From positions 63,495,741 through 63,559,740 of the forward strand of contig CM062289.1 of the NCBI GenBank assembly GCA_031216915.1: 64,000 nucleotides of DNA, in the 5' to 3' direction. Positions within the stretch are counted from its first letter, which is position 1. Each line of letters starts with the position of its first letter. This DNA is from Pictodentalium vernedei. Taxonomy: Eukaryota > Mollusca > Scaphopoda > Dentaliida > Dentaliidae. A program made the translations under genes and the position numbers. Below are positions 9,330-19,280 of the stretch, in pieces. The notes beneath the pieces were generated by a model. The model had not been told where the DNA came from. It did not search any database and saw nothing but the letters and a program-made list of their open reading frames with translations.

Positions 9330-11535
9330 GAGGCCTCAAGGGACCTTAACGGCTCACCTGCCAAAGTGGTTCAAACAACTATTTGGGGTCACATTCAGTT
9401 AGACATGGTTCATCAACACGACAAAGGAATGAAGTCATGAGAGGCAAATTTTATGGAAAAACACCAAGGAATGGATTTCAACAAACCTGAACCTAACATT
9501 AAAGAAATCACCTCACATTGCACTAAGTTAAACTTTGGGCTCAAATAGCGAACCAAAATATTAACCCAGGAACCTGATTTGAACAAACTTGAATCTGACC
9601 CAACTAGAGATGTTGTATACCAAATATGATAGGATTCTCATCGGAGGATCTGAAGAGGATTATAAAAGAAATTCCCTCATACTGCACTTAGTTAAAATTC
9701 AGATTCCCAGAGGTAGCTAAAATTAATAACCCTGGGACCAGATTTGAGCAAACTTTAGTCTTACCCTCCAAGAGATGTTGTATACCAAATATGAAAGGAT
9801 TCTGACTGGTGGATATGAAGAAGATTTTTAAAGAAATTTCCTTAAATTGCACTAAGTTAAAATTTCGGCTTCCATAGGGAGCCCAAATATCAACCCAGGG
9901 ACTAGGATTGAACAAACTTGAATCTAACCCTCCTAGAGATGTTGTATACCAAATATGAAAGCATTCTGTCTACAGGGTATAAAGAAGAATATTTTGAAAA
10001 CAAGTCGGAACCGGACCCCAAATTTTCAGGATGTAATTTTTTTTTCCGTCTCAAAATTAAACAAAACGCATAAAAAATACCAAAAGAAATTTTAGAATTT
10101 TGGCCCAACTGGACCCAAATTTTTTAGGCTAAATTTTTTTAGTTTTTTTTCCCGTCTCAAAATTGAACAAAATGCATAAAAAACCAACAAACAAAATTTC
10201 CAAGTCCAAACTAGACCAAAAATTTTCAACCCAGGGACCAGATTTGAACAAACTTGAATCTGACCCGCCTAGAGATGATGTATACCAAATGTTAAAGGAT
10301 TCTGACTGATGGATCCGAAAAAGAAAATTTTTAAAGAAATTTCCTCATATTGCACTAAATTACAATTCGGGCTCCCATAGGGAGTCCTGATATTAACCGA
10401 GGAACTCCATTTGAACAAACTTGAATCTGCCACGCACCCCCCCACCCCCCCCCCCCCCCCCTCCCCTAGAGATGATGTATATCAAATATGAGAGGATTCT
10501 GACTGGTGAATCTGAAGAAGACTTTTAAAGAATATTCCACATACTGCACAAAGTTAAAATTTGGGCTCCCATAGGGAGCCCAAATATTAACCGAGGAATT
10601 CCATTTGAACCAACTTGAATCCAACCCCCTTAGAGATGATGTATACCAAATATGAGAGGATTCTGACTGGTGAATCTGAAGAAGAAGCCTTTTAAAGAAT
10701 ATTCCACATATTGCACAAAGTTAAAATCTGGGCTCCCATAGAGAGCCCAAATATTAACCTAGGAACTCGATTTGAACAAATTTGAATCTGGTCCCCCTAG
10801 AGATGATGTATACCAAATATGAGAGAATTCTGACTGGTGAATCTGAAGAAGAAGATTTTTCAAGAATATTCCACGTATTGCACAAAGATAAAATATGGGA
10901 GCCCAAATATTAACCCAGCAACTCGATTTGAACAAACTTGAATCTGACCCCCCCCCCCCCCTATAGATGTTGTATACCAAACATGAAAGGATTCTGATTG
11001 GTGGATCTGAAGAAGAAGATTTTTAAAGAAATTTCCTCAAATTGCACCAAGTTAAACTTTGGGCTCCAATAGAGAGCCCAAATACTAACTCAGGGACCCG
11101 ATTTGAACAAACTTGAATTTGACCCTCCTCGAGATTTTGTACACCAAATATCAAAAGATTGCAACTGGTGGATCTGAAGACGATTTTTAAAGAATATTCT
11201 GCATGTACATATTGAACAAAGTTAAAATTCAGGCTCCAATAGAGAGCCCAATTCTTAACCCAGGGACTCGATTTGAACAAACTTGGATCTGAAGGAGATT
11301 TTTTTTAATTTTTGCAAAAAATTTATGGGTGCTATCAGAGTTATGCCCCTTGTGGTTCCCCCTGTGGGCGTGGCAAGTTTATTTGAACAAACTTGAACTG
11401 ACATATGATAAGGAACATGCACACCAAATTTGGTTCAATTTGGTCCAGAAGTCGATAATGTGAAGTTCACGAAGGACGACGGACGACGATGGACCGCAAA
11501 TGGTAAGTTAAGCTCCCTTCAGTGAGCTGAAAAGA
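9330..11535 (+). mobile_element. Pearl/Helitron-like element with ~168-bp tandem monomers
   Basis: The left end has CAAGAGGCCTCAAGGGACCT then TAACGGCTCACCTG, a text typical of bivalve non-autonomous elements. The interior is about ten degenerate monomers marked by TTTGAACAAACTTGAATCTG, AGATGATGTATACCAAATAT and GGGCTCCCATAGGGAGCCC. The right end has GGACGACGGACGACGATGG, then AAGCTCCCTTCAGTGAGCT. This order (tail, monomers, ACGG-type microsatellite, hairpin) is that of bivalve 'pearl'/HINE elements. Poly-C runs interrupt monomers near 10438 and 10949. No transposase or helicase. Confidence 0.7.
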
Positions 11536-11570
11536 AAATCTACTCTATTTTAGTCAGTATCTGGAATTAT

Positions 11571-11640
11571 CTCATAAAAGTGGACCTGAAAGTTTTATTG
11601 TTTTTTTAAAATAATATTTTCAGGTCCACATGAATTTTTT
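11571..11640. repeat. Imperfect hairpin
   Basis: GTGGACCTGAAAGTTTTATT pairs with AATAATATTTTCAGGTCCAC around 11612. Related sequence forms the arms of 11779-11955. Confidence 0.6.
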
Positions 11641-11785
11641 CAGTAGCTTCCTAAATGACGTTACGCTTCGGAGCATGACATCACCTTGAACGCCGTCTTG
11701 AAGGAAAGATCAGCAGCTTTTTTGTTATTGTCTTGAAACTGTTTACAGTCGAATTGGGCTGAATATTGTGCAGAAAAATCTACGC
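11641..11785 (+). repeat. Dispersed repeat, copy 2
   Basis: Matches 9176-9310 (GCTTCCTAAATGACGTTACG ... GAATTGGGCTGAATATTGTG) with a ~15-bp insertion. Confidence 0.7.
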
Positions 11786-11955
11786 TGTTTCAGTGAATAT
11801 CGGGAATTACCTCATTCATGTGGACCTGAAAGTATTATTTTTTACTCGTGCAAGAGCTATTATTTTTCACTCATGCAAGATCTTGTGAAAAATAAAAATT
11901 TCAGGTCCATACTCATGAGATAATTCCCGATATTCACTAAATCAGCGTAGATATC
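11779..11955. mobile_element. Foldback MITE
   Basis: ATCTACGCTGTTTCAGTGAA at the left is inverted as TTCACTAAATCAGCGTAGAT at the right, with further pairing through CGGGAATTA and GGACCTGAAA. Arms ~65 bp and an AT-rich loop. Confidence 0.7.
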
Positions 11956-12285
11956 CTCTATATATTCAAGTGCATCCTCACAGATCTTCAATCAAGTGAG
12001 ATTTCGATGTTAACCTTTGAGGCCTGGAGATTTTTACATGTTTGCTACACTTGAATAAATTACATTCTGTGGATTTGCAGTTGGTTGTAGGCAAGACTTG
12101 ACTGCCTATATTTGCTTTGAAATGACTAACAAGGTACCAAAAATGTGACCTGCAAACTCACCTCAAGATTGCATGTTGGGGCATCTGTTTTGTTACAGTA
12201 AAAAATTATCAGAGTCAGAATTAGGCCCTTGAGGGTTAAAACGCGCACCACAGACCAATAGAGGATATTAACTGGTGTTGTTTTT

Positions 12286-12406
12286 GAGTTAGGATCAAGA
12301 ATTATCAGGTTTCGCTTTTTATACGAAGCACCAGGTCAAACAATTTGAGTTAGGATCAAGAATTATCAGGTTTCACTTTTTATACGAAACACCAGGTCAA
12401 ACAAAG
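12286..12406 (+). repeat. Two-copy tandem duplication, 61-bp unit
   Basis: GAGTTAGGATCAAGAATTAT then CAGGTTTCRCTTTTTATACG occurs twice head to tail with 2-3 substitutions. Recent slippage or duplication. Function unknown. Confidence 0.85.
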
Positions 12407-12708
12407 CCCTGTATTTCAAGTGACAGGGCCCACATGGAGTTGATCCTCATTTCTTCATATAATGTTCTTATTTTTTAATATTAAATTCACTCGTATGTAA
12501 ATGTATTCAGTGATGCTGACTGATCATTTGCTCCTCCCACCCCCCTCCCCCCACCCCCATCTGGGTTGTTTTTTGTTGAAAGTCACATGAGACTACATGA
12601 CCCTCCCACTGGAGAGAGGAAAAAATTCCAACTCCCTCTTTTTATTATTCAGACAGGTTAAGATTCACTTCTCTCTTTCTCAGTTTGAAAACCCAATTGT
12701 TTACCAGG

Positions 12709-13026
12709 TACAGTTAAAACTAGAAGTCCTGTCATGAAATGCGCACAAATAGCACGTCGATCTACGCATTAATCTATGCGTTAGGACCATAGTAAGGCTA
12801 TCAAATTCTGTACATATGGCCTGTGCACAAGCAATGTTTCAGCCAATGGACCTCTGGGTAACCCGGAGGTCCATTGGCTGAAACATTGCCTATATTTGCT
12901 ATGAGTAACCAGGAGAACCTGCTGTGCTTTGGAAGTAATTCAATATGGCAATTGTGGCGCAATTCCTACGCGCAATTAAGCCTAGATAAGATAAAATTCA
13001 TGACAGGACTTCTAGTTTTAACTGTA
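12709..13026. mobile_element. MITE family B
   Basis: Ends TACAGTTAAAACTAGAAGTC and TTCTAGTTTTAACTGTA. Core hairpin near 12860. An open frame at 12874-13089 lies on the arm and is not a gene. Confidence 0.88.
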
Positions 13027-13195
13027 CCAGAAAGAAATTTGTTGCAGAAACATAAAAAAGCAAATTGTAGGAATAATACATACCAGTAAGTGTATTGAAA
13101 CAATTGTTACTCAAACCACTATGTGTATTGGAACCATTGTTACTCAATGAAGGAAAATCCATGAGCTACAGTTGTTATTTTGTAAGTGCTAAATG

Positions 13196-13456
13196 TACAG
13201 TACGTGGAGAGTGTATTATCACTAAATCACCCGCAGAGTGGAGATTCCACCCAAGCAATAATTGAAAATTTGTTGCAAACCATAACCAGCACAAGCAAAG
13301 TTTCAGCCAGTGGACCTCCGGGTTAAACCCGGAGGTCCATTGGCTGAAACATTGCTTGTGTTTTTTGTCCCTATGTACACAATTTGAAAGTTATAGCTTG
13401 GGTGACAACTCCACTCCATGGGTGATTTAGTTACAAACCACTCTCCACGTACTGTA
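13196..13456. mobile_element. MITE family A
   Basis: Ends TACAGTACGTGGAGAGTG and CACTCTCCACGTACTGTA are perfect. Core hairpin centred near 13325. It lies 170 bp from a family B copy that shares the same core. Confidence 0.88.
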
Positions 13457-13667
13457 TACTAGTATTGAATAACATGAAAACACAGGATTCAGCATTTGTA
13501 AGTTTTTACCTGGTTCTCTTTAACAGGGTTCCTGCAGTTTGGGGTAGAGCTGTAGGTTAACCGAAACCGAACCGAGGTTTTTAGGGTTTTTTTAAAACCA
13601 AAACCGAAACCGTCGACATCCTGTAATCTAAGGTTTTTCGTTTTTTATTAAATACTCTCTTGCTGCA

Positions 13668-13776
13668 GAAATTCACAGAATGTAGCCATCCCAGAGTAGT
13701 GAGAGTACCCAGACACTGCCAATGGCAGTGTCTGGGTACTCTCACTACTCTGGGGAGGCTACATTCTGTGAATTTC
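13668..13776. repeat. Near-perfect hairpin, ~54-bp arms
   Basis: GAAATTCACAGAATGTAGCC pairs with GGCTACATTCTGTGAATTTC and pairing continues through AGAGTACCCAGACACTGCCA to a centre near 13722. It is cargo of the outer hAT-type element. Confidence 0.9.
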
Positions 13777-13805
13777 CGACTTTTCAGTTTAGTTGTGTTT
13801 TTCAG

Positions 13806-14957
13806 TAGGGCCCTGCGAAGCTTCGAGTATTCGATTCGATGTCGACATCGCTTTGGTATTCGTATATCGATCTCGAATAGTTTGCCGATTCGTTAGTCAA
13901 ACGAAGCTTCGAGGAAAATGAATCAGTGTTCGACAATGTCGACATCAGTTGAAATAAGGAGCGAACTCTTCTAGTTTTAATGTTTCTATCAGGAAAATAG
14001 TCAAATTCATTGCAAATTTCTGTCGTTTCACTTTCAGTTTCAGATTCCCAGAAAACCACTCACCGCAAATTCGCTATTTATAGATTTCCAGGAATTCGTG
14101 TGAGAGTTATTCGCGGAATCCCGTTTGCTCAGCGGCTCTGTCCAAGTTGTAACCTGTTCACGCCCATCTATACAACCGAAATATCCAGCTATGGGCCTAA
14201 GGCCTGCTCCCAGTCCCGGAATCTTCTAACACAATAATGGAGACATGTCGCCTGGAGCGCTTCCATTATTGTGTTAGAAAACTGTGGGAGGAAAACCTCT
14301 GTAGTTTCTTTGCATTGTTCGGAGTTGGTACTTGGAAGTTGGAATGAAGTAAAAGCAATTTGTGTGAATGAGCACTGCGTCACTATTCGAGTTAACTAAT
14401 GCAGAAACTAACACAGTTTAACGCCTTCGCTGCTTTTGATGTATACTGTGTTATTGAATAGAGAACGGACCGAAATCTACAAGACCCAAATTCTGATAAT
14501 ACAAAACAACTAAACATAACAATAATGTATTTAGGCATGCTAACGTACCTGAAGTTAGCGGCTGTAGCTGACTTCAACCCATGGGAATTAATGTGCCACT
14601 TGTATTACATTTGTGCTTTTAAGTCTCATGTTTCAATTTAGTGGTTTGTCTTAAATGTCTCTGGGCAGTAACACCTTAATTTGTCCATATTTATGTCTTG
14701 AATTTATTGTCGGGCCAAGTGAACATCTGGATGGCCATTCAACGAGAAAGAAAATTAAAACAACGCCAAGTTGTCAAGTTATGTCAACGATCTCTTCTCG
14801 CAGTGCTTTCCGGACATCTCTGCACAAGATAATGCCAGTTATAATTATTTCTCGAGTTTATCCCGATTCGATTCGAGATTCGATTCGATGTCGACATCAG
14901 TCCCGATTCGATTCGAGATTCGATTCGAACATAAATTTCCCGATTCGCAGGGCCCTA
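13806..14957. mobile_element. Inner hAT-type element nested in 13545-15271
   Basis: Terminal repeats TAGGGCCCTGCGAA and TTCGCAGGGCCCTA. An exact 8-bp target duplication TTTTTCAG at 13798-13805 and 14958-14965. Subterminal ATTCGATTCGATGTCGACAT arrays occur at both ends, possibly binding sites. A hairpin around AATCTTCTAACACAATAATG (near 14220-14282) lies inside. Several 60-120-codon frames have no transposase motifs (no hAT dimerisation or zinc-finger signature seen). Confidence 0.88.
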
Positions 14958-15571
14958 TTTTTCAGCTTTCCTCAAGTTGCGTGTAGGTGTCAGACCTCAA
15001 AAAATGGCCAAGCACAATAAAAGTTCTGTATATTAATGTAATTATTATATTGGCCTTCCTGATTCTTCATGTATTATAGCTTATTTCAGGCATTCATTGA
15101 GTTTCACTCAATTTCACTGCCATTCAGTTATGACTCCGGACATAAAAATGAGTTTTCTTGAATTTTATTTGGCCTCATGGACAAACTGAAAACCGAACCG
15201 AACCGAGGTTTTACTCCACCTGAAAAACCAAAACCGAAACCGAACAAGAAATTTAAAAACCTACAGCTCTAGTTTGGGGATGGGTAAGTTCAAGAATTTC
15301 CAAGACTCTTTTCAATGTGAATTCAAGACTTTTCAAGGTAAGAAAAAAAAGAGAATTCAAGACGTTTCGTTCTATAAGACAGGCACTGCAAAACACCTAT
15401 TCCAGACAGTCAATGTTCACAATATACATCATCTTGGACGTATTTCCCAACTTCTGTCAATTCAAGACTTTTCAAGACTGGGACTTTGCATTCAAAACTT
15501 TTCAAGGGTCTTGAATTTTTTTTCCAAATTCATGACTTTTCAAGCTTTTTAAGACCATGTGGGAACCCTGT

Positions 15572-15820
15572 TTAACCCTTTACCTAACAAATCGCCTGCA
15601 TCCACCCACGTAATTTGCAAATGGAGCAGTTGAAAAAAATTAATTTTTCAAAATATTTCAACAAAACCATATCATGTGAACCCTCACTGGAATGAGCTCA
15701 TTGGACTCATTCCAATGAGGGGTCACAAGATATGGTTTTGTTGAATTTTTTGGATAAATCTTTAAAAAATGTAATTAAAATAATAAATTTTGATATTCTC
15801 TACATTGGGTAAAGGGTTAA
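15572..15820. mobile_element. MITE family C1
   Basis: Ends TTAACCCTTTACCTAAC and TTGGGTAAAGGGTTAA. Core hairpin centred near 15698 (GGAATGAGCTCATTGGACTC...). Confidence 0.82.
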
Positions 15821-15944
15821 ATCTCGTCTGTACACATTAGGGTTGGGTGTTTTTTTGGATTTCCGGTTTTCTAGTTGGGTTTCAATTTTTGCAGAAAACC
15901 AAACCACAAGACTCAGCAAAAAACAGCCAATGTTTTTACTTCGT

Positions 15945-16446
15945 TTGCAGTGTGCAAAATTTGAAAAATAACTAACCAACTGACAGTTCACATGGGTTGG
16001 AGATGGCTAACCAAACGTTCGGCTATGTAAAAAGTTTTGGGAAACTGCTTTATCATTAACAAGTATTCATATATTGCATATGGAATTGAAATATATATAG
16101 CCTCTCACGGCCAAAGTCTAAAAATCTATCAAGATGCAAGAAAGTCTGCTTAACTGGTAGAATGCTAGAAGCCCATATTTAGCCTTTATTCTGATCTGCA
16201 GGTACCTAAAGTTAAAGGCACCATATTCTGTGGATGTCCTTCATATTATCTCATAAGAAAAATTACTTCATCTCCATCGATTTGCATTGTTACAATTTAA
16301 GGGAGAGTGCCTATAGGCACTCTCTCTCATGAATTGTAACAAGACAAAAGTGAGTGAACAAATCTTCAAGGTGAGAAAACATTTAGCACTCTACTAGTTA
16401 AGTTACTAAGAAAGACTTTACAATTCAGAATGCAACTTTTGGCTAA
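15945..16446 (+). repeat. Dispersed 500-bp repeat, copy 1
   Basis: GCAGTGTGCAAAATTTGAAA through TCGGCTATGTAAA, AGAAGCCCATATTTAG and GAGAGTGCCTATAGGCACTC to GTGAGTGAACAAATCTTC. It recurs at 21617-22105 in the same orientation. A small hairpin (AGAGTGCCTATAGGCACTCT) is conserved in both. No ORF. Family unknown. Confidence 0.75.
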
Positions 16447-16459
16447 CCAGCAGTCCTGG

Positions 16460-16777
16460 TACAGTTAAAACTAGAAGTCCTGTCATGACATGGGCACAAA
16501 TAGCACGTCGATCTGCGCGTTAATCTACACGTTATGACCATAGTAAGGCTAGCAAATTCTGTACATATGGCCTGTGCATAAGCAATGTTTCAGCCAATGG
16601 ACCTCCGGGTAACCCGGAGGTCCATTGGCAGAAACATTGCCTGTGTTTGCTATGAGTAACCAGGAGAACCTGCTGTGCTTTGGATGCCATTCGATATTGC
16701 AATTGCGCGCAATTCCTACGCACAATTAAGCCTAGATAAGCGCGCAGTTCGTGACAGGACTTCTAGTTTTAACTGTA
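16460..16777. mobile_element. MITE family B
   Basis: Perfect B ends at a TA target; core hairpin near 16610. Confidence 0.88.
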
Positions 16778-17074
16778 ATTCATCCTTGTTTCCTCGGCCA
16801 AAAAATTGCTGTGGAAGACTGGTGCTTCTGCGGCAGTTGCTGTGAAACCTGTTCGACTGTGTAAAAATCATCAGGGGGCAGGGCATAATCTCAATTGCCA
16901 TGTACATATACATATAGTGTGTAGTGAAGTGAAAACTTTTAAGTAACTTTAACATGTGAAAGTAGTTTGTGATACATGTGTATGTAATCAGTCAATTTGC
17001 AGAATCTTTCACTCAATCATGAACAAAAAATCTTGAAAGTAAGCAGGTGACTTGCTCAATATGTATATTACATG

Positions 17075-17335
17075 TACAGTACGTGGAGAGTGGATTGTAA
17101 CTAAATCACCCGTGGGGTGGAGATATCACACAAGCTATAACTTTCACATTTTGTACATATCGACAAAAAACACAAGCAATGTTTCAGCCAATGGACCTCC
17201 GGGTTTAACCCGGAGGTCCATTGGCTGAAACTTTGCTTGTGCTGGTTATGCTTTGCAAGAAATTTGCAATTATTGCTCGGGTGGAATCTCCACTCTGCGG
17301 GTGATTTAGTGATAATACACTCTCCACGTACTGTA
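17075..17335. mobile_element. MITE family A
   Basis: Ends TACAGTACGTGGAGAGTG and CACTCTCCACGTACTGTA; core hairpin near 17205. Confidence 0.88.
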
Positions 17336-17350
17336 TGAGTAAAAATAAGA

Positions 17351-17518
17351 TGCAGCATAGCCACAAACTAAGTATCTCACTGCTTCTATGTTGATAACAT
17401 CAGAATGTGACATCAGTTTCTGGAAAGCTCTGTAAGAGCTTTCCAGAATCTGATGTCAGATTCTGGTGTTATCAACATAGAAGAAGCCGAACACATAGTT
17501 TCTAGTGGCTATGCTGCA
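17351..17518. repeat. Long hairpin, ~80-bp arms
   Basis: TGCAGCATAGCC pairs with GGCTATGCTGCA, CTTCTATGTTGATAACA with TGTTATCAACATAGAAG, and GGAAAGCTCT with AGAGCTTTCC around 17436. Likely a MITE. Bulges exist mainly in the outer third. Confidence 0.85.
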
Positions 17519-17726
17519 ACTTGTACTGTAAATTGTAAGATTAGCAATACAGCGTAGTGCAACCCACATGGTTTGATTCTTTGAGCAACCTGGAAGTTGT
17601 ACTTTCTGCCACCACAAGGCTTTCGGAAGAAGCCATCCTCGGCAGTATTTTTGCTGTGGATATTTTTTGTTTCCTCAGCATTTTCCTCGGCACTGCTGAT
17701 TGCTGAGGGTGAATTACCAGGGCTGA

Positions 17727-17809
17727 ACTAGTCATCCGTTCATGTAGATTTAAATTTGCATAACCATCACGCAAACAAAACGAGCGTTCTCGTCAAATTT
17801 TGCATAAAA
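17727..17809 (+). repeat. Short dispersed repeat, copy 1
   Basis: GTCATCCGTTCATGTAGATT ... ACGAGCGTTCTCGTCAAATT recurs at 22109-22188. Confidence 0.65.
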
Positions 17810-18183
17810 CGATCAAACTATCTAACTGGGAAGGAACTGGACTAGTGAGCACTATGTATTCTCATTACTTGGTCTATCAGGCAAAGGAATGGGACGTATT
17901 CTAATTGTCACATTTTCTCCCTTCTTCACTCATCCATCAGAGTCAATAAAGGAGAAAATGAGACAATGAGAACACAACAAAGAATGGATTTGTTACCATA
18001 TAATTTATGGGTTTTTTCTGACTGAATAGACTTGGCAACTGATCCCCTATAAACCTCAAAGAATGATCAAAGGGCAATTAGGCTGAACCCATCAGAGATA
18101 CTTACAGACAGAGAACTTTGTGTGAGTGGTGTCGTATAAAGTATTGCAGATTTTTTCCAAGTTAGGGAGCCTGAAGTGTTATT

Positions 18184-18969
18184 TACAGTAGAACCTGTCT
18201 TGAGAGTCCGCCCTTTGGGCCACACAAAAGTGGTCTCTCAAGACAGGTGGTCTCTCATAACAGGTTTCAGGTTTTCTCAAGTCGGTGAATAACCAACCAC
18301 AAAATTCAGAAATGGAGAAGAATGGATTTTTGTAATTACTTTGTAGTTGTTCTTTTTTATGAAGTTTTTAACAAATTGAAATGGACTGTTATAAAAATTA
18401 TAAAAATAAATTAGTGTTGAAAATCTTCATTGAAGATTTTCAACACTAATTTATTTTTATAATTTTTATAACAGTCCTTTTCAATTTGTTACAAAACGAT
18501 TTTCAACACAAATTTATTTTTATTCCTATCTGTCACATTTCAGGTTTGTATGAAATTGTTTATTCAGCAATAATCCTAATCTTTTCCCAGGGGTCTTATA
18601 AAAACATCTCAATCTTTAATGAGTTAGCAACTGAAACCCAATTAAGAGCTTTTAATACTTTTAATTATGTTAGTATAACCACAATGGATTTTCCAATTCC
18701 AGAACTGGTAAAAAGTTTTTGTCATAGTTTCAGTCTTCAAAGGGGCGGTCTCTCAAGACAGGTCTATTATGGCATAAAAATACAAGTTGGTACCAGGTCA
18801 CAGTGGTCTCTCAAGACAGGTGGTCTCTCAAGACAGGTGGTCTCTCAAGACAGGTGGTCTCCCACAGCAGGTCCATTATAGAGTAAAACCAATCGGTGCC
18901 TGGCAGATGTGGTCTCTCAAGACAGGTGGTCTCTCAAGACAGTGGTCTCTCAAGACAGGTTTTACTGTA
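18184..18969. mobile_element. MITE with GGTCTCTCAAGACAGG repeats
   Basis: Ends TACAGTAGAACCTGTCTTGA and TCAAGACAGGTTTTACTGTA with TA flanks (Tc1/mariner-like). About ten copies of GGTCTCTCAAGACAGGTG lie subterminally, mostly at the right end, and a 117-bp hairpin (18372-18488) sits inside. Each repeat is itself a partial palindrome (TCTCTCAAGACAGG / CCTGTCTTGAGAG), which could give clustered transposase sites. A truncated relative is at 30900-31146. Confidence 0.85.
18372..18488. repeat. Perfect hairpin, ~57-bp arms
   Basis: CAAATTGAAATGGACTGTTA / TAACAGTCCTTTTCAATTTG with AGTGTTGAAAATCTTCAT / TGAAGATTTTCAACACT at the tip near 18430. Confidence 0.92.
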
Positions 18970-18995
18970 CTAAATGTTCTATTAACACCTACATG

Positions 18996-19081
18996 TAGAA
19001 ACACAAAACCCAAACCCAGGTTTTTTCCTGAAACCGAACCAAAACCGAAACCAAATCAGAAAAATCAAAACCTAGCTCTAT
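18996..19081. repeat. Decayed fragment of the TAGAGCTGTAGGTT hAT family
   Basis: AACCGAACCAAAACCGAAAC and terminal AAAACCTAGCTCTA resemble the right end of 13545-15271. Confidence 0.55.
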
Positions 19082-19280
19082 TAATAACATATTGCCGCCA
19101 TTTCATTTGTGGTTTGGGTTGCTGAGGTTTGGTGGTATTTTTGCACAAAGTTGGTCAAAAGTGACGGCAGCATACAAAAAGCCCCACAAATTAAACTCAA
19201 AACACGAGGATTAAGTACGGAGGTGATCTTAACTTATTGAGTAATGCATGTCACTTCATGAGTCGTGATAATATTAGAAA

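Larger units (their letters stand above)
13545..15271. mobile_element. Outer hAT-type element
   Basis: Terminal repeats TAGAGCTGTAGGTT and AACCTACAGCTCTA, with subterminal AACCGAAACCGAACCGAGG motifs in both orientations. An exact 8-bp target duplication GTTTGGGG lies at 13537-13544 and 15272-15279, as in hAT transposition. It carries a 109-bp hairpin (13668-13776) and a second hAT-type element. No transposase frame remains, so it is non-autonomous. Confidence 0.88.

Noticed and set aside
14655..15020. 121-codon frame in the nested hAT region
   Set aside because: It crosses the subterminal ATTCGATTCGA arrays and the element end, and has no hAT transposase motif.
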